Shown here one piece after another: positions 17,239 to 26,245 of a stretch of 64,000 nt of DNA. This DNA comes from Psychrobacter sp. 1044. Lineage in GTDB: Bacteria; Pseudomonadota; Gammaproteobacteria; Pseudomonadales; Moraxellaceae. The translations under genes were made by a program, and so were the position numbers. The stretch's first letter is position 1; each line of letters begins with the position of its first letter. The stretch lies in contig NZ_CAJHAZ010000003.1 in the NCBI RefSeq assembly GCF_904846525.1, positions 162,031 to 226,030 on the forward strand, written 5' to 3'. The notes beneath the pieces were generated by a model. It was given only the letters and a program-made list of their open reading frames with translations. It ran no database searches and had not been told where the DNA came from.

Positions 17239-17610
17239 TCAGTCCTCTTTGATATTAATCACGTTATAACTCGGATAGCTAAGCTCGATTTTGTAATCTT
17301 CACTGCCGCGTTTGGCTTTTACTTTTATTTTACTGTCACCTTTTTTGTATTTGACGTCTTTGACTCGATAACCCATATTTCTGACTTTATTCGCAGCCCT
17401 TTGCTCGATAGCAGGCTGATAAAGTTCTTTGTCAATGGAGTTGATGGTCTTCTTGTGCTTTTTGTAGACCTTACTGTCTTTATAAACACCTTCGTAAAGG
17501 TCGCCGTAAGCATTATAATCAGGTGCAGTGACACAGCCAGTCGTTATCGTCAGCAACACTGCAATCATACTAGCTGTAGTAGTGGTTTTTAATAAAGTAT
17601 GGTGGTTCAT
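17239..17610 (-). CDS. Small lipoprotein with one PepSY-like domain
   Basis: A 123-residue lipoprotein. A signal peptide ends in TTGC at about residue 26. The C-terminal half reads QPAIEQRAANKVRNMGYRV, then VKAKRGSEDYKIELSYPSYN. It is clearly related to the C-terminal half of the protein encoded at 17906-18568, which has the same MGYRVKD, AKRGS.(E/D)Y and YP.(Y/L)NVI.I steps. The fold resembles a PepSY/BPSL-type small alpha-beta domain, but that is inference. AGAGGA lies 4 nt before the ATG. It converges with the YqfO-like gene. Confidence 0.75.
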   Translation of the reverse strand: MNHHTLLKTTTTASMIAVLLTITTGCVTAPDYNAYGDLYEGVYKDSKVYKKHKKTINSIDKELYQPAIEQRAANKVRNMGYRVKDVKYKKGDSKIKVKAKRGSEDYKIELSYPSYNVINIKED

Positions 17611-17771
17611 AAAATCCTCTTATGATGTCAAAAATATTTTTGCTTCTTTTATAAAAAAGGGTCAAATAAACCAAGGGCTGGCTTATTTGACCAAAGGCAT
17701 CAAGTAATCAATGATGCCAAAACTTTATTTAATAGCTTTATTTTACTTATTTCATTTTTAATGCACTTAAA

Positions 17772-17879
17772 TATAGTCGGTTCAATATAATTTAGATTCA
17801 AGGAAGGCAAGCGAAAATACTATAAATAGTAGACTAAGCGAGCCTGATACCGTATCTGATTTATATAGGATTGACTATA
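17772..17879. repeat. MITE-like inverted-repeat element, copy 1
   Basis: About 108 bp bounded by imperfect terminal inverted repeats. The left end starts TATAGTCGGTTCAATATAA. The right end, read on the other strand, starts TATAGTCAATCCTATATAA. An internal palindrome (ACTATAAATAGT) lies near the middle. It has no coding capacity and sits between the two related lipoprotein genes. A second copy of nearly the same size is at 20840. Confidence 0.7.
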
Positions 17880-17905
17880 ACTATCAATTGAATGGAGGAC
17901 ATGCC

Positions 17906-18568
17906 CTAGTCTTTTTCAATCTTAATCACATTTAAATTTGGGTAACCAAGTCGTATTTCATATTCTTGTGAGCCGCGCTTGGCTTCAATCTCGAACACAC
18001 CGCGTCCGTTCTTTTCTTCCAGCTCAATGTCTTTGACCCGATAGCCCATGCCTTGTATTTTATTGATTGCACGTTGCTTAATTGCTGGATAACGCGAGTC
18101 TCTTTTAATGTTATCTTCGATATCATCATTTTTATAGTGCTTATTATTCTTATGCTTGCCATTATTTTTATATTTGTCTTTGTTGTAATGGTCTTTGTCA
18201 TATCTATCGTCTTGCCAAACATTAGACCAAGCTTTTTTATTTGAGCTAATAAGTTTTAGATCAGGATACGTGTATTTTAGCTCGTATGCTTGGTTGTTCT
18301 TTTTGGCATAAGCGGTCATTATGCGATTGCCACGGTAGTTATCGGATTTGATATCCATAACCTGATAGCCTTTACGGCGCAGATCAGCGCGTAGCTTTTG
18401 ACTAATGCGGTTGTAGTCAGCGTTACCATAATCATCATTACCACCGTATACTGGGTAATTATCATACCCTGAACCGACGACGGCACACCCAACTGTAGTA
18501 CCCAATAATGTAACCGCAAGACCAGTAGATATAATGGTCTTAATTGAGAAAGGCTTTAGAATTTTCAT
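17906..18568 (-). CDS. Lipoprotein with two PepSY-like domains
   Basis: A 220-residue lipoprotein. Its signal peptide ends in the lipobox TVGC at about 25-28. An N-terminal repeat domain (ISQKLRADLRRKGYQVMD, then AYELKYTYPDLKLI) is joined by a Lys/Asn/Asp/His-rich linker at about 115-150 to a second copy (RAINKIQGMGYRVKD, then EYEIRLGYPNLNVI). The second copy matches the single domain of the neighbouring 123-residue lipoprotein, so the pair arose by duplication. AGGAT precedes the ATG. Function unknown; envelope location is inferred from the lipobox. Confidence 0.75.
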   Translation of the reverse strand: MKILKPFSIKTIISTGLAVTLLGTTVGCAVVGSGYDNYPVYGGNDDYGNADYNRISQKLRADLRRKGYQVMDIKSDNYRGNRIMTAYAKKNNQAYELKYTYPDLKLISSNKKAWSNVWQDDRYDKDHYNKDKYKNNGKHKNNKHYKNDDIEDNIKRDSRYPAIKQRAINKIQGMGYRVKDIELEEKNGRGVFEIEAKRGSQEYEIRLGYPNLNVIKIEKD

Positions 18569-19126
18569 GATCTAACATCCTATAATATTTTTAAATTACC
18601 CGTCGCATCATTGCTGGTGATAGCCGAGCACGTACGCACTCTGTAAATTGTTAATATAATCGTATTCATAACTTACTGGCAAATTAATTATTACCATCGT
18701 CATTAACATTATGCGCTTTGAAATATTTTCTTACATTATCTATCATAATGGACAAAGCTTGATGATTAGTGTCTTTTGCGTTAATAAGTTGTAATTAAAG
18801 CAACGAATATGAATCATGTAAGCATATGCTTACACGTAATGACGCTTACGCGACTTAACATCAGGTTAGGAATTAGGCATTATAGTCACACGGCATTAGG
18901 GAATGTGACTCAAGGATTGAGTTGACCGCATTAAGGATAATGATTCACTTATTAGCATCAGGATGATAATGATAAGTGGAGTAAGGACACATACCCTTTG
19001 CTGCTATCAGTAGTTAATGCTGGTAGTTGTAGTAAAAAGGGCAGGATGCCCAGTATCACAATATGCTGAATATTATGCAAGGATGCATGGGAAACAGTGG
19101 TGATAGGTAACATGGATGGTTAACAA
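18569..19126. other. Gene-poor spacer upstream of the two-domain lipoprotein gene
   Basis: About 560 bp without a supported open frame. It ends in a T-run hairpin at 19127-19162 that has no visible gene in front of it on the plus strand, so a small RNA may be encoded here. Confidence 0.4.
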
Positions 19127-19162
19127 TAAAACCGCATAACAGTTAATTGCTATGCGGTTTTA
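19127..19162 (+). terminator. Terminator-like hairpin with no annotated upstream gene
   Basis: ATAAAACCGCATA pairs with TATGCGGTTTTAT around an 11-nt loop, with A and T flanks. It could end a small RNA from 18.6-19.1 kb, or act on the minus strand after csbD together with the next hairpin. Confidence 0.65.
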
Positions 19163-19232
19163 TCGTGTCTGGACTTTGAGTTTTATCTTTTATAATTATT
19201 TGATATAAATCAAGTTGGTGATAAGTCCTGCA

Positions 19233-19264
19233 TAAAAAAACCGCATTAGAAACTAATGCGATTT
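19233..19264 (-). terminator. Terminator of the csbD-like gene
   Basis: Read on the minus strand: CGCATTAG, TTT, CTAATGCG, then G and seven T. It lies 63 bp past the csbD stop. Confidence 0.85.
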
Positions 19265-19326
19265 TCGTTTCAATAATCTGCTTATAAGATTTTTATCTTA
19301 ATACTTCTTACAAGCATCACTATCTA

Positions 19327-19530
19327 CTAGTATTTATGTTCAGTACGCCATGCGTCTACTTCACGTTCAGCATCATCTTTGCTGTGACCATAACGTTCTT
19401 GAACTTTTCCGACCAATTTATCACGGCTACCTTCAACGTGTAATAAATCATCATCAGTAAGATCAGCCCATTTTTGTTTTACTGAGCCTTTTACTTGGTT
19501 CCATTCACCTTTTAGAGTATGTTCGTTCAT
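19327..19530 (-). CDS. CsbD family stress-response protein
   Basis: A 67-residue hydrophilic protein with the CsbD pattern: TLKGEWNQVKGSVKQKW, then DDDLLHVEGSRDKLVGKVQ, then YGHSKDDAEREVD. The start at 19530 is preceded by AAGGA 8 nt upstream; a longer frame beginning 69 bp earlier is not needed. CsbD proteins are induced by general stress in several bacteria and have unknown biochemical roles. Confidence 0.92.
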   Translation of the reverse strand: MNEHTLKGEWNQVKGSVKQKWADLTDDDLLHVEGSRDKLVGKVQERYGHSKDDAEREVDAWRTEHKY

Positions 19531-20031
19531 TTTTATGTTCCTTCTTTTATTATAAGGTTGGTTATTGAGACAATTATTCCATCTGTCTTTAATCGACATT
19601 TTACTCAGCTGCTATCTGTACTTATTGATCAGCTAACTGGTGATATCTAATATAAGTGCTCACCATCGTCATGTCTGTATATGCAATGTTGAGAGTGTTG
19701 CTCCATTATGGAGATCTGCACAGCTATGTTATGCATCGTCCATTTGTGTAATGAATGAAGTGTTTTATCAGTGACATACGTAAAGAGGATCAACAAGTCT
19801 GGCGATGATTTATACAAATGACGTCATAACACGCTGTAAATATAGGAATAAAAAAGTAGCTGTCATCATAAATGTGGCGGCTATTTTTTATGATTGTTTT
19901 AGGATGGGTTAAAACGAATCATCAAGAATAAGTAGAGTTAAATATTTAGTAATAGACTTCTTGTTTAAATGACTATAGCCTTATAGTTGAAATAACAATT
20001 ATTTTATAGATTAAGTTGGGGCAGGTTGATA
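19531..20031. other. Spacer between csbD and the TetR gene
   Basis: No gene seen. It holds a T-run hairpin at 19850-19889 and, 42 bp before the regulator start, a near-palindrome (TGACTATA, 4 nt, TATAGTTGA) at 19969-19989. The latter could be a regulator operator or a remnant end of the MITE-like element. Confidence 0.4.
19850..19889 (+). terminator. Hairpin with T-run, upstream transcript unknown
   Basis: TAGCTGTCA pairs, with two G-T wobbles, with the complementary GGCGGCTA arm and is followed by six T. A-run on the left side as well. No gene lies before it on the plus strand. Confidence 0.55.
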
Positions 20032-20721
20032 GTGAATGTACTTAACAGCGTAAGTGCTAAAAAACCGGAAACAAAACGCGAGCTGGCAAAGGCGAAAACG
20101 CGTCATACGTTACTCAAAATTGCCTTGCAGCTGTATAGCGTAGAGGGCGCTTTTGGTATGAGTATGAATAAAATCGCGAAAGGCGCTGGTATTGCTCAGC
20201 CAAGTTTTTATAATCATTTTGATAGTTTAGATGCGTTGCAGCAGGTGTTAGGCGAGCAACTTAAAGGCAACTATTTATCGCCAATGCGCATGGCGTGGGT
20301 AGATATGCTTAAAGACTATCCAACGTTGTCTAAAGAGGACTTCAATGAGCGTTGTCAGGAATGCCTAACATTGATTTTTGATGCCGCCTTTCAAAACATC
20401 ACTTTATTTCAACGTTTGCTCGAAGACAGTCTGCGCTTTGATTCAAACATAGAACGTAACGGGTTGGGAAGTCTAATCATAGAGATAAGAGACGAGTGGA
20501 CCAAGATATTTATAGCGGGGTTGCAGTCAGCCGAGTGCTCTTTTGACGAATCTGACGTTCATCTCTGTGTCGATATCGCTGCCGCCCAAGTACATGAATT
20601 GATATTGGGCTGTCATCAACAGCGTTATTCACGGCAGCAAGCCATTGAGATATTGTGCAAAAATTTTGATGGCGTCTTTAGCCATTTGTTCACCAAAGAC
20701 AAGCGCAGAGTAGATGGCTAG
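20032..20721 (+). CDS. TetR/AcrR family transcriptional regulator
   Basis: A 229-residue regulator. The helix-turn-helix lies at about residues 38-70 (GAFGMSMNKIAKGAGIAQPS, then FYNHFDSLDALQQVL), preceded by a basic arm KRELAKAKTRHTLLK. The C-terminal ligand domain is divergent. No ATG is available near the start; GTG at 20032 after a GGGGCAGG box is chosen, with TTG at 20026 as an alternative. It is followed on the same strand by a molybdopterin oxidoreductase gene, with the inverted-repeat element between them. It may regulate that gene and itself; a near-palindrome lies just upstream. Confidence 0.88.
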   Translation: MNVLNSVSAKKPETKRELAKAKTRHTLLKIALQLYSVEGAFGMSMNKIAKGAGIAQPSFYNHFDSLDALQQVLGEQLKGNYLSPMRMAWVDMLKDYPTLSKEDFNERCQECLTLIFDAAFQNITLFQRLLEDSLRFDSNIERNGLGSLIIEIRDEWTKIFIAGLQSAECSFDESDVHLCVDIAAAQVHELILGCHQQRYSRQQAIEILCKNFDGVFSHLFTKDKRRVDG

Positions 20722-20839
20722 TCACTCAGCTTATTAATTTTTAGTAATGCTTAGCTTTAACTAATGCTCAATAGTTTTAAGATGAGCAAATTTAGCAACC
20801 ATATTAAACCTATAAAACGGAATTTATATAGTGAAAGCG

Positions 20840-20948
20840 CTATAGTCGATTCAATTTAAAAGTAGTACCAGGCAACCGAGTGTAGATGTCTATTTAATAC
20901 TTCAAGCGAGGTTAACGCAGTAATACTTTTATAGTGGAATGACTATAG
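20840..20948. repeat. MITE-like inverted-repeat element, copy 2
   Basis: 109 bp with terminal inverted repeats of about 24 bp. The left end starts CTATAGTCGATTCAATTTAA. The right end, on the other strand, starts CTATAGTCATTCCACTATAA. Both ends then continue AAGT. The core differs from copy 1, but the ends and size agree. It lies between the TetR gene and the oxidoreductase and ends about 25 bp before the latter's start codon. Confidence 0.72.
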
Positions 20949-20972
20949 TAAAAAATAACAGGGAGCGCGACC

Positions 20973-23186
20973 ATGGCTATTGAAAAGAGTCACACGGATG
21001 AACAAACACATTTTAGAACCTGCAATTTATGCGAAGCGATGTGCGGAATTGTCATCAAGCACGATGGAAAAAAAGTATTATCGATTAAAGGCGATAAAGA
21101 TGATCCATTTTCTAAAGGGTATATTTGTCCAAAAGCGACTGCTTTGCAGGACTTGCATGAAGACAGTGATCGCCTGCGTCATCCCGTTGAGAGAACCGCT
21201 AACGGTTGGAAAGAGATTGGCTGGGCTGAGGCGTTAGATAAGGTGGCAGCTGGTATTCAGTCGGTACAGAAAAAACATGGTCAAAACGCCTTCGGGATTT
21301 ATTTAGGCAATCCTAATGTCCATAATTTGGGCGGCATGTTAACCATTAAGCATCTATTAACCAGTATCAAGACGCGCAGTCGCTTTTCTGCGACTTCCAT
21401 CGACCAGTTACCGCATCACATTGTTAGCATGCATCTGTTCGGGCATATGCTGCGCATCCCTGTGCCTGACGTCAATCGTACCCAATATATGCTCATCATT
21501 GGTGGCAATCCGCTGGCGTCTAATGGCAGTATTATGACCGCACCAAATATGCGTCAAAAACTAAAAGATATCAAAGCGCGTGATGGTAAAGTGGTGGTGA
21601 TTGATCCACGCCGCACCGAAACTGCCGACATTGCTAGCGAGCATCATTTTATTCGTCCAGCGACCGATGTTTTGCTCTTGCTTGCCATGCTCAATGAAAT
21701 TTATCTCCAAGGGTATGCGGACAAGGCACGCGCTAACAATAATCGAGCGGCGGCGCTCGCGCCAGAGATTGAGCGCATTGCAGACTTTGCCAAAGACTAT
21801 AGCGCCGAGTCCGTCGCTGATATTACTGGCATTTCGGCAATTAAGATTAAACGACTTGTCAAAGAATTTTGTGAAGCCGAAAGCTCGGTCTGTTATGGAC
21901 GCATGGGCGTTTCGGTGCAAGAGTTTGGCTTACTGAGTCAATATCTAATCCTGCTGATTAATATTGTCACAGGTCGCTTGGATGAAGTAGGTGGTCTGAT
22001 GTTTCCCAATCCTGCGGTCGACGTGGTCAATAACTCAGGCCCAGGTTATTTAGGTAAGCGCCATAGCCGCGTGAGTAACTTGCCTGACTTTAATGGCGAT
22101 TATCCCGTTGTGGCAATGGCGGATGAGATGCTGGTAGAAGGGGCGGGGCAGTTAAAAGGCTTTATGACTGTCGCGGGCAACCCTGTACTCAGCACGCCGA
22201 ATGGTGAAAAGTTAGATACAGCTTTTGCCAACTTAGACTTTATGGTCGCTATTGACTACTTTGTCACAGAAACCAGCCGTCATGCGCATATCATTTTGCC
22301 GCCGGTATCGCCACTAGAGCGCGATCATTATGACGTCACCTTTAACAATTTTGCTGTCCATAACGTCGCCAAATATTCAAAGGCATTGTTTGCTAAGCAA
22401 AGAAGCGCCAAGCATGACTGGCAAATCTACTTAGAGCTGGCGAAACGCTTGGATAAAAAAGCCGCCCTTGCAACCAAAGTTGAACGCCTATTAATAAAGG
22501 TTTTGGGGCCAAAATTCATGCTCGATCAAGGTCTAAAGCGTGGTCCTTATAAAGGCCTAAATCTAAAGGAACTTAAAAATAGTCCGCATGGGATTAATTT
22601 AGGTGCCCTCAAAAGGATGCTGCCACAAGCGTTAAAACACAAAGACAAGCAAATTCATCTCAATGTCGATTTTTATCAAGCAGATTTAGAGCGGGTACAG
22701 GAGATGATGCAGGATTATGATGACAAACAAATTCTATTGATCGGTCGTCGTCATGTACGCAGCAATAATTCATGGCTACATAACAGCTATCGCTTGGTAA
22801 AAGGTAAGCCGCGCTGTACGCTCATGTTGCATCCTGAAACGGCAAAAGAATACGGTATTGAGGATGGTCAGAATGTAAAAGTTACCTCGCGCGTCGGTAG
22901 CATCACTATTGTGGCAGAAGTGACGGACGAGCTGATGCCTAAAGTGGTGAGTATTCCCCATGGTTGGGGTCACGGACGGAAAGGAGTAAAACAAAAGATC
23001 GCTCAAGCGCATGCTGGCGTCAGTGTCAATGATTTGACGGACGATACCTTAATCGATCAGCTAAGTGGCAATGCGGCAGTCAATGGCGTACCGGTACAAC
23101 TGCAAGCAATCGCGCCAGAAGTGGTTGATTTGGAGACCATTGATTCTAATGTTAATTCCGACATTGAATCAGGGAGCGCTGCATAA
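20973..23186 (+). CDS. Molybdopterin-dependent oxidoreductase (FdhF/NasA-like)
   Basis: A 737-residue enzyme of the DMSO-reductase superfamily. An N-terminal [4Fe-4S] site is formed by Cys17, Cys20, Cys24 and Cys52 (CNLCEAMC..YICPKA). The Mo-bis-MGD fold follows, with GGNPLASNGS, KVVVIDPRRTETA, TVAGNPVLSTPNG and the C-terminal molybdopterin-binding domain beginning LLIGRRHVRSNNSWLHN. There is no internal TGA, so no selenocysteine. The active-site loop reads ATSIDQLPHH, without an obvious Cys. No signal peptide is seen, so it should be cytoplasmic. AGGGAGCG before the ATG supports the start. Substrate is unknown; it stands alone apart from the TetR gene. Confidence 0.88.
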   Translation: MAIEKSHTDEQTHFRTCNLCEAMCGIVIKHDGKKVLSIKGDKDDPFSKGYICPKATALQDLHEDSDRLRHPVERTANGWKEIGWAEALDKVAAGIQSVQKKHGQNAFGIYLGNPNVHNLGGMLTIKHLLTSIKTRSRFSATSIDQLPHHIVSMHLFGHMLRIPVPDVNRTQYMLIIGGNPLASNGSIMTAPNMRQKLKDIKARDGKVVVIDPRRTETADIASEHHFIRPATDVLLLLAMLNEIYLQGYADKARANNNRAAALAPEIERIADFAKDYSAESVADITGISAIKIKRLVKEFCEAESSVCYGRMGVSVQEFGLLSQYLILLINIVTGRLDEVGGLMFPNPAVDVVNNSGPGYLGKRHSRVSNLPDFNGDYPVVAMADEMLVEGAGQLKGFMTVAGNPVLSTPNGEKLDTAFANLDFMVAIDYFVTETSRHAHIILPPVSPLERDHYDVTFNNFAVHNVAKYSKALFAKQRSAKHDWQIYLELAKRLDKKAALATKVERLLIKVLGPKFMLDQGLKRGPYKGLNLKELKNSPHGINLGALKRMLPQALKHKDKQIHLNVDFYQADLERVQEMMQDYDDKQILLIGRRHVRSNNSWLHNSYRLVKGKPRCTLMLHPETAKEYGIEDGQNVKVTSRVGSITIVAEVTDELMPKVVSIPHGWGHGRKGVKQKIAQAHAGVSVNDLTDDTLIDQLSGNAAVNGVPVQLQAIAPEVVDLETIDSNVNSDIESGSAA

Positions 23187-23218
23187 AATAGTTCTAGAAT
23201 AAAAGTCTTCCATATAAA

Positions 23219-23258
23219 GAAAAAAGGCGCTGACTTATAGTGGTAGCGCCTTTTTTAC
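23219..23258. terminator. Bidirectional terminator between the Mo-enzyme and dadA genes
   Basis: AAAAAAGGCGCT and AGCGCCTTTTTT form the stem around a 13-nt loop; A- and T-runs suit both convergent genes. Confidence 0.88.
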
Positions 23259-23284
23259 GTTTCTAATTTTTACGTTTCTTATTT

Positions 23285-24610
23285 TTACGTTACTAGGCCA
23301 ACAAAATCAAAATCGACTGGCGGTGTCTCACCTTGTATCAATAAACTGATCGCCTTGGCAGAACCGCAAGCATGCGTCCAGCCAAGCGTACCATGACCTG
23401 TATTGAGCCATAAATTATCAAAACCAGCATCCATATTATGACTACCATGACGGACTTGACCCCTGTGCGCGCGCCCAATTAACGGCACATTAGAAGGTGT
23501 CATTGGACGTAGCCCTGTCCAATATTGCACAGAATTGGCAATGATACCTTTGGGAAACAACTGCTGCACGCGGCGGGTAATGGCTGCACAGCGCGTGCTA
23601 TTTAAATCCAAATTGTAGCCGTTAAATTCTGCCGTTCCAGCGACGCGTAACTTGTTACCAAGGCGTGATGTCACCAGCTTAAACTCATCATCAATGAGAC
23701 TGACAAAGGGTGCCAGATGCGGGGCGCGAGGGTTGATTTGATAAGTAGCTGAGTAGCCTTTGGCTGGAAATATCGGCGCATGTATTCCCAAAGGTCTTAG
23801 TAATGACACACTATAGCTACCGAGGGCTAGTACATGGCTGTCTGCACTAAAGGTTTGCGCGTTTTCTCCCTTAGGTTGAATGGTAATACTATGTACATGC
23901 GGGCGAGCAGGATGGGCGTCAGTGTTTAACGCCAGAATCTCGGTATCGTATAAAAACTTAACGCCAGCCTCGATGCAGCGCTCGGCTAAGCGCTGGGTAA
24001 ATAAATGGGCATTACCCGATTCATCACGGCTGGTATAAGTCGCACCTTTTAGCTTATGAGCAATAGGGTAAAGCGCAGGCTCTAAGTTAACAGCATTATT
24101 GATATCGATGACATGACGCTCACAGCCTAACGCTTGCATGCGCTCCGTTGGCGCAATGGCGGCATTAAACTCAGCTTGATTGGTATAAAAATGCATGATA
24201 CCGCGCGTTTGCTGCTCGTAATCAATACCGATATCAGCACGCAACTGTTGTAGTGCATCTCGTGAATACAAGCCTAAACGTACCATTTGTACCAGATTGG
24301 CATCGGCTCTATCGGCACGGCACTCTTGCAAAAACTGCATCGCCCATTTGAGCTGCGCCTTATCAGCACGCAAGCGATACAACAGCGGCGCATCCTCGCG
24401 AAACAGCCATTTAAGGGCTTTCATTGGAGCCGTAGGGTTTGCCCAAGGGGTTGCGTGCGAGACAGATATCTGCCCACCATTGGCAAATGAGGTCTGCATA
24501 CCGGCAGCAGATTCGCGCTCAATGACGGTCACATCGTAGCCTGCTTGGCGAAGATACCATGCGGTGGTCACGCCCACCACGCCCGCTCCGAGTACCGCAA
24601 TATGGGTCAT
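23285..24610 (-). CDS. dadA: D-amino acid dehydrogenase small subunit (FAD)
   Basis: Membrane-associated flavoprotein oxidising D-amino acids, chiefly D-alanine, to 2-oxoacids. The N-terminal dinucleotide motif is VLGAGVVGVTTAWYLRQAG, followed by ERESAAGMQTSFANGGQIS, the signature of DadA. The C-terminus has YWTGLRPMTPSNVPLIGR and NTGHGTLGWTHACGSA. Its 441 residues are slightly above the usual 430. No catabolic alanine racemase (dadX) is adjacent. It lies 74 bp after ygfZ on the same strand. Confidence 0.93.
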   Translation of the reverse strand: MTHIAVLGAGVVGVTTAWYLRQAGYDVTVIERESAAGMQTSFANGGQISVSHATPWANPTAPMKALKWLFREDAPLLYRLRADKAQLKWAMQFLQECRADRADANLVQMVRLGLYSRDALQQLRADIGIDYEQQTRGIMHFYTNQAEFNAAIAPTERMQALGCERHVIDINNAVNLEPALYPIAHKLKGATYTSRDESGNAHLFTQRLAERCIEAGVKFLYDTEILALNTDAHPARPHVHSITIQPKGENAQTFSADSHVLALGSYSVSLLRPLGIHAPIFPAKGYSATYQINPRAPHLAPFVSLIDDEFKLVTSRLGNKLRVAGTAEFNGYNLDLNSTRCAAITRRVQQLFPKGIIANSVQYWTGLRPMTPSNVPLIGRAHRGQVRHGSHNMDAGFDNLWLNTGHGTLGWTHACGSAKAISLLIQGETPPVDFDFVGLVT

Positions 24611-24684
24611 AGATTACTCTGCTGCTTTTTTAGTAAAAATGTTTTGAAGAGTGCTGCTTATTACGCGTCACTCATCATGTCGTA

Positions 24685-25458
24685 CTATTTTTGACGCGCA
24701 ACATCGGCTTGCAGCGCTGGCGGTAAGTTTAATATCGTAAGCTCACTATCGGCTAAATGCTCTGGACGGGCAACGACCAATGCTTTAAAACCATTACCAT
24801 TAATAGTGTCATCGGTAATCGCATTAACCACATGAATTTTTTCTAGCTTGTCACCGGCTGCTGGCACGTCACCTGCGCCGCTGACATAATGTAAAAACGC
24901 TTTTGGCGCTGCCTTAAAATAAATACGGGCAATCACTTCTTGACCAAGATAGCAGCCTTTGTCATAGTCCATACCGCCGCGCTGATGCAGACGCAGCTCT
25001 TGTGGCTGAAACAGACCTTGGGTTGCAGCAACTATCCAATAGTTACCAGTGGCAAGACTCGCTTGCATCCACGCTTGGGTATCGGCTGGCGTATTATGTT
25101 CCTCTTTATGACTAAAAGTTGGCACGTCATCAAGCACGCAAGGATAAATGGGCGCGGGCGTACTGGTGTCAAACTTTGAAAAGGCACCGAACTTTTTTAA
25201 ATGGGCTTGAAAAGCCTCAGCACAATCGGCACTGATAACCACATCATAATACTTTTCGGCTTGTTTTTTTATCCACAAACCAAAATCAATGCGACCTTTT
25301 AAATTGCTAAGCGCCGTTGCTTGATAACTGAGTCCGAGCTTGGTGACATCAGAGGTTAGCTGCCCCTGCAAGAATTTTTCTGCATCTTCACCTTGAATCG
25401 TTAGTTGAACAAATTGTGGCAGTGTTGATGAGAGGGTTGATACGTTTGATTGAGTCAT
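24685..25458 (-). CDS. ygfZ: YgfZ/CAF17-like folate-binding Fe-S maintenance protein
   Basis: Helps maintain certain [4Fe-4S] enzymes and affects tRNA methylthiolation, using tetrahydrofolate. The 257-residue protein has the GcvT-like N-terminal pattern IQGEDAEKFLQGQLTSDV and the signature KGCYLGQEVIARIYF, in which the conserved Cys lies in KGC(Y/F)xGQE. The C-terminal barrel is shorter than in E. coli. The start at 25458 is chosen because AGGA lies 8 nt upstream; the frame is open for six more codons. Confidence 0.9.
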   Translation of the reverse strand: MTQSNVSTLSSTLPQFVQLTIQGEDAEKFLQGQLTSDVTKLGLSYQATALSNLKGRIDFGLWIKKQAEKYYDVVISADCAEAFQAHLKKFGAFSKFDTSTPAPIYPCVLDDVPTFSHKEEHNTPADTQAWMQASLATGNYWIVAATQGLFQPQELRLHQRGGMDYDKGCYLGQEVIARIYFKAAPKAFLHYVSGAGDVPAAGDKLEKIHVVNAITDDTINGNGFKALVVARPEHLADSELTILNLPPALQADVARQK

Positions 25459-25783
25459 TATTATTATCCTATTCATAAGTCGCTATCGTTATCAGTAGCC
25501 ATAGCCTCAGATATTGTGGTGAATACTGAGTTATTAAAGTAATTGATAAAGTAAATATTGAGGTTTTACCATCTAAAAGTACATGGTCATCAAACCAAAT
25601 TTAGTTAAAGCAGAGTACCACAAAACACCGTGTGATAAAAAACGTCCGCTGCAAGACATGAGCGAATCTATCAATTAGTCACAGCACAGCATTTACAAGC
25701 GAAGCGATTGGTTAAAGCTGGCGAGTTACGGTACAATGTTAGCTCTAGAATACACCCAATTTATCACGGCTGACGAGGAAATT
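25459..25783. other. Divergent spacer between ygfZ and phnA
   Basis: About 325 bp with no gene. It contains the phnA promoter candidate at 25708-25737. Confidence 0.4.
25708..25737 (+). promoter_or_regulatory. Sigma-70 promoter candidate for the phnA gene
   Basis: TTGGTT, an 18-bp spacer and TACAAT, ending 46 bp before the chosen ATG. Confidence 0.45.
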
Positions 25784-26137
25784 ATGAGCTTACCCAATTG
25801 CCCAAAATGCGATGCTGAATATACGTACGAAGATGGTGCGTTACTGGTATGTCCCATGTGTGCTCATGAATGGACTGCGGCTGAAACCGATGCGGCGCAA
25901 GCTGAAGAGCAAGACGCGGTCATTCGTGATGCGGTCGGTAATGAGCTGCAAGATGGCGATACCGTCACCGTGATTAAAGACTTAAAAGTCAAAGGTTCAT
26001 CGATTGTTATTAAAGTTGGTACCAAAGCAAAAGGTATTCGCCTGCTGCCCGATGCCTCTGATGGTCATGATATTGACTGTAAACTTGATGGCTTTGGGCC
26101 AATGAAGCTTAAATCATCTGTTGTTAAAAAAGCATAA
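25784..26137 (+). CDS. PhnA/YjdM family zinc-ribbon protein
   Basis: A 117-residue protein. The N-terminal zinc ribbon has CPKC at about residues 6-9 and CPMC at about 24-27. The C-terminal PhnA domain reads [21 protein letters not shown] and [11 protein letters not shown]. Despite the name it is not a phosphonate enzyme in most genomes, and its role is not settled. GAGGA lies 4 nt before the ATG, so the longer upstream frame is rejected. Confidence 0.93.
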   Translation: MSLPNCPKCDAEYTYEDGALLVCPMCAHEWTAAETDAAQAEEQDAVIRDAVGNELQDGDTVTVIKDLKVKGSSIVIKVGTKAKGIRLLPDASDGHDIDCKLDGFGPMKLKSSVVKKA

Positions 26138-26245
26138 ATTATTAAATGTGCTTTAAAAATCTGCTAAGCATTAACAACAAGCCGCAAGGTTATTTTTAAT
26201 AAAATAAGACAGAATCAATATTAAAGAAATAATAAGTAGAGAATA

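Noticed and set aside
20840..20948. The inverted repeat as a simple terminator of the TetR gene
   Set aside because: Its ends are far apart, have no T-run hairpin and recur in another locus with the same size.
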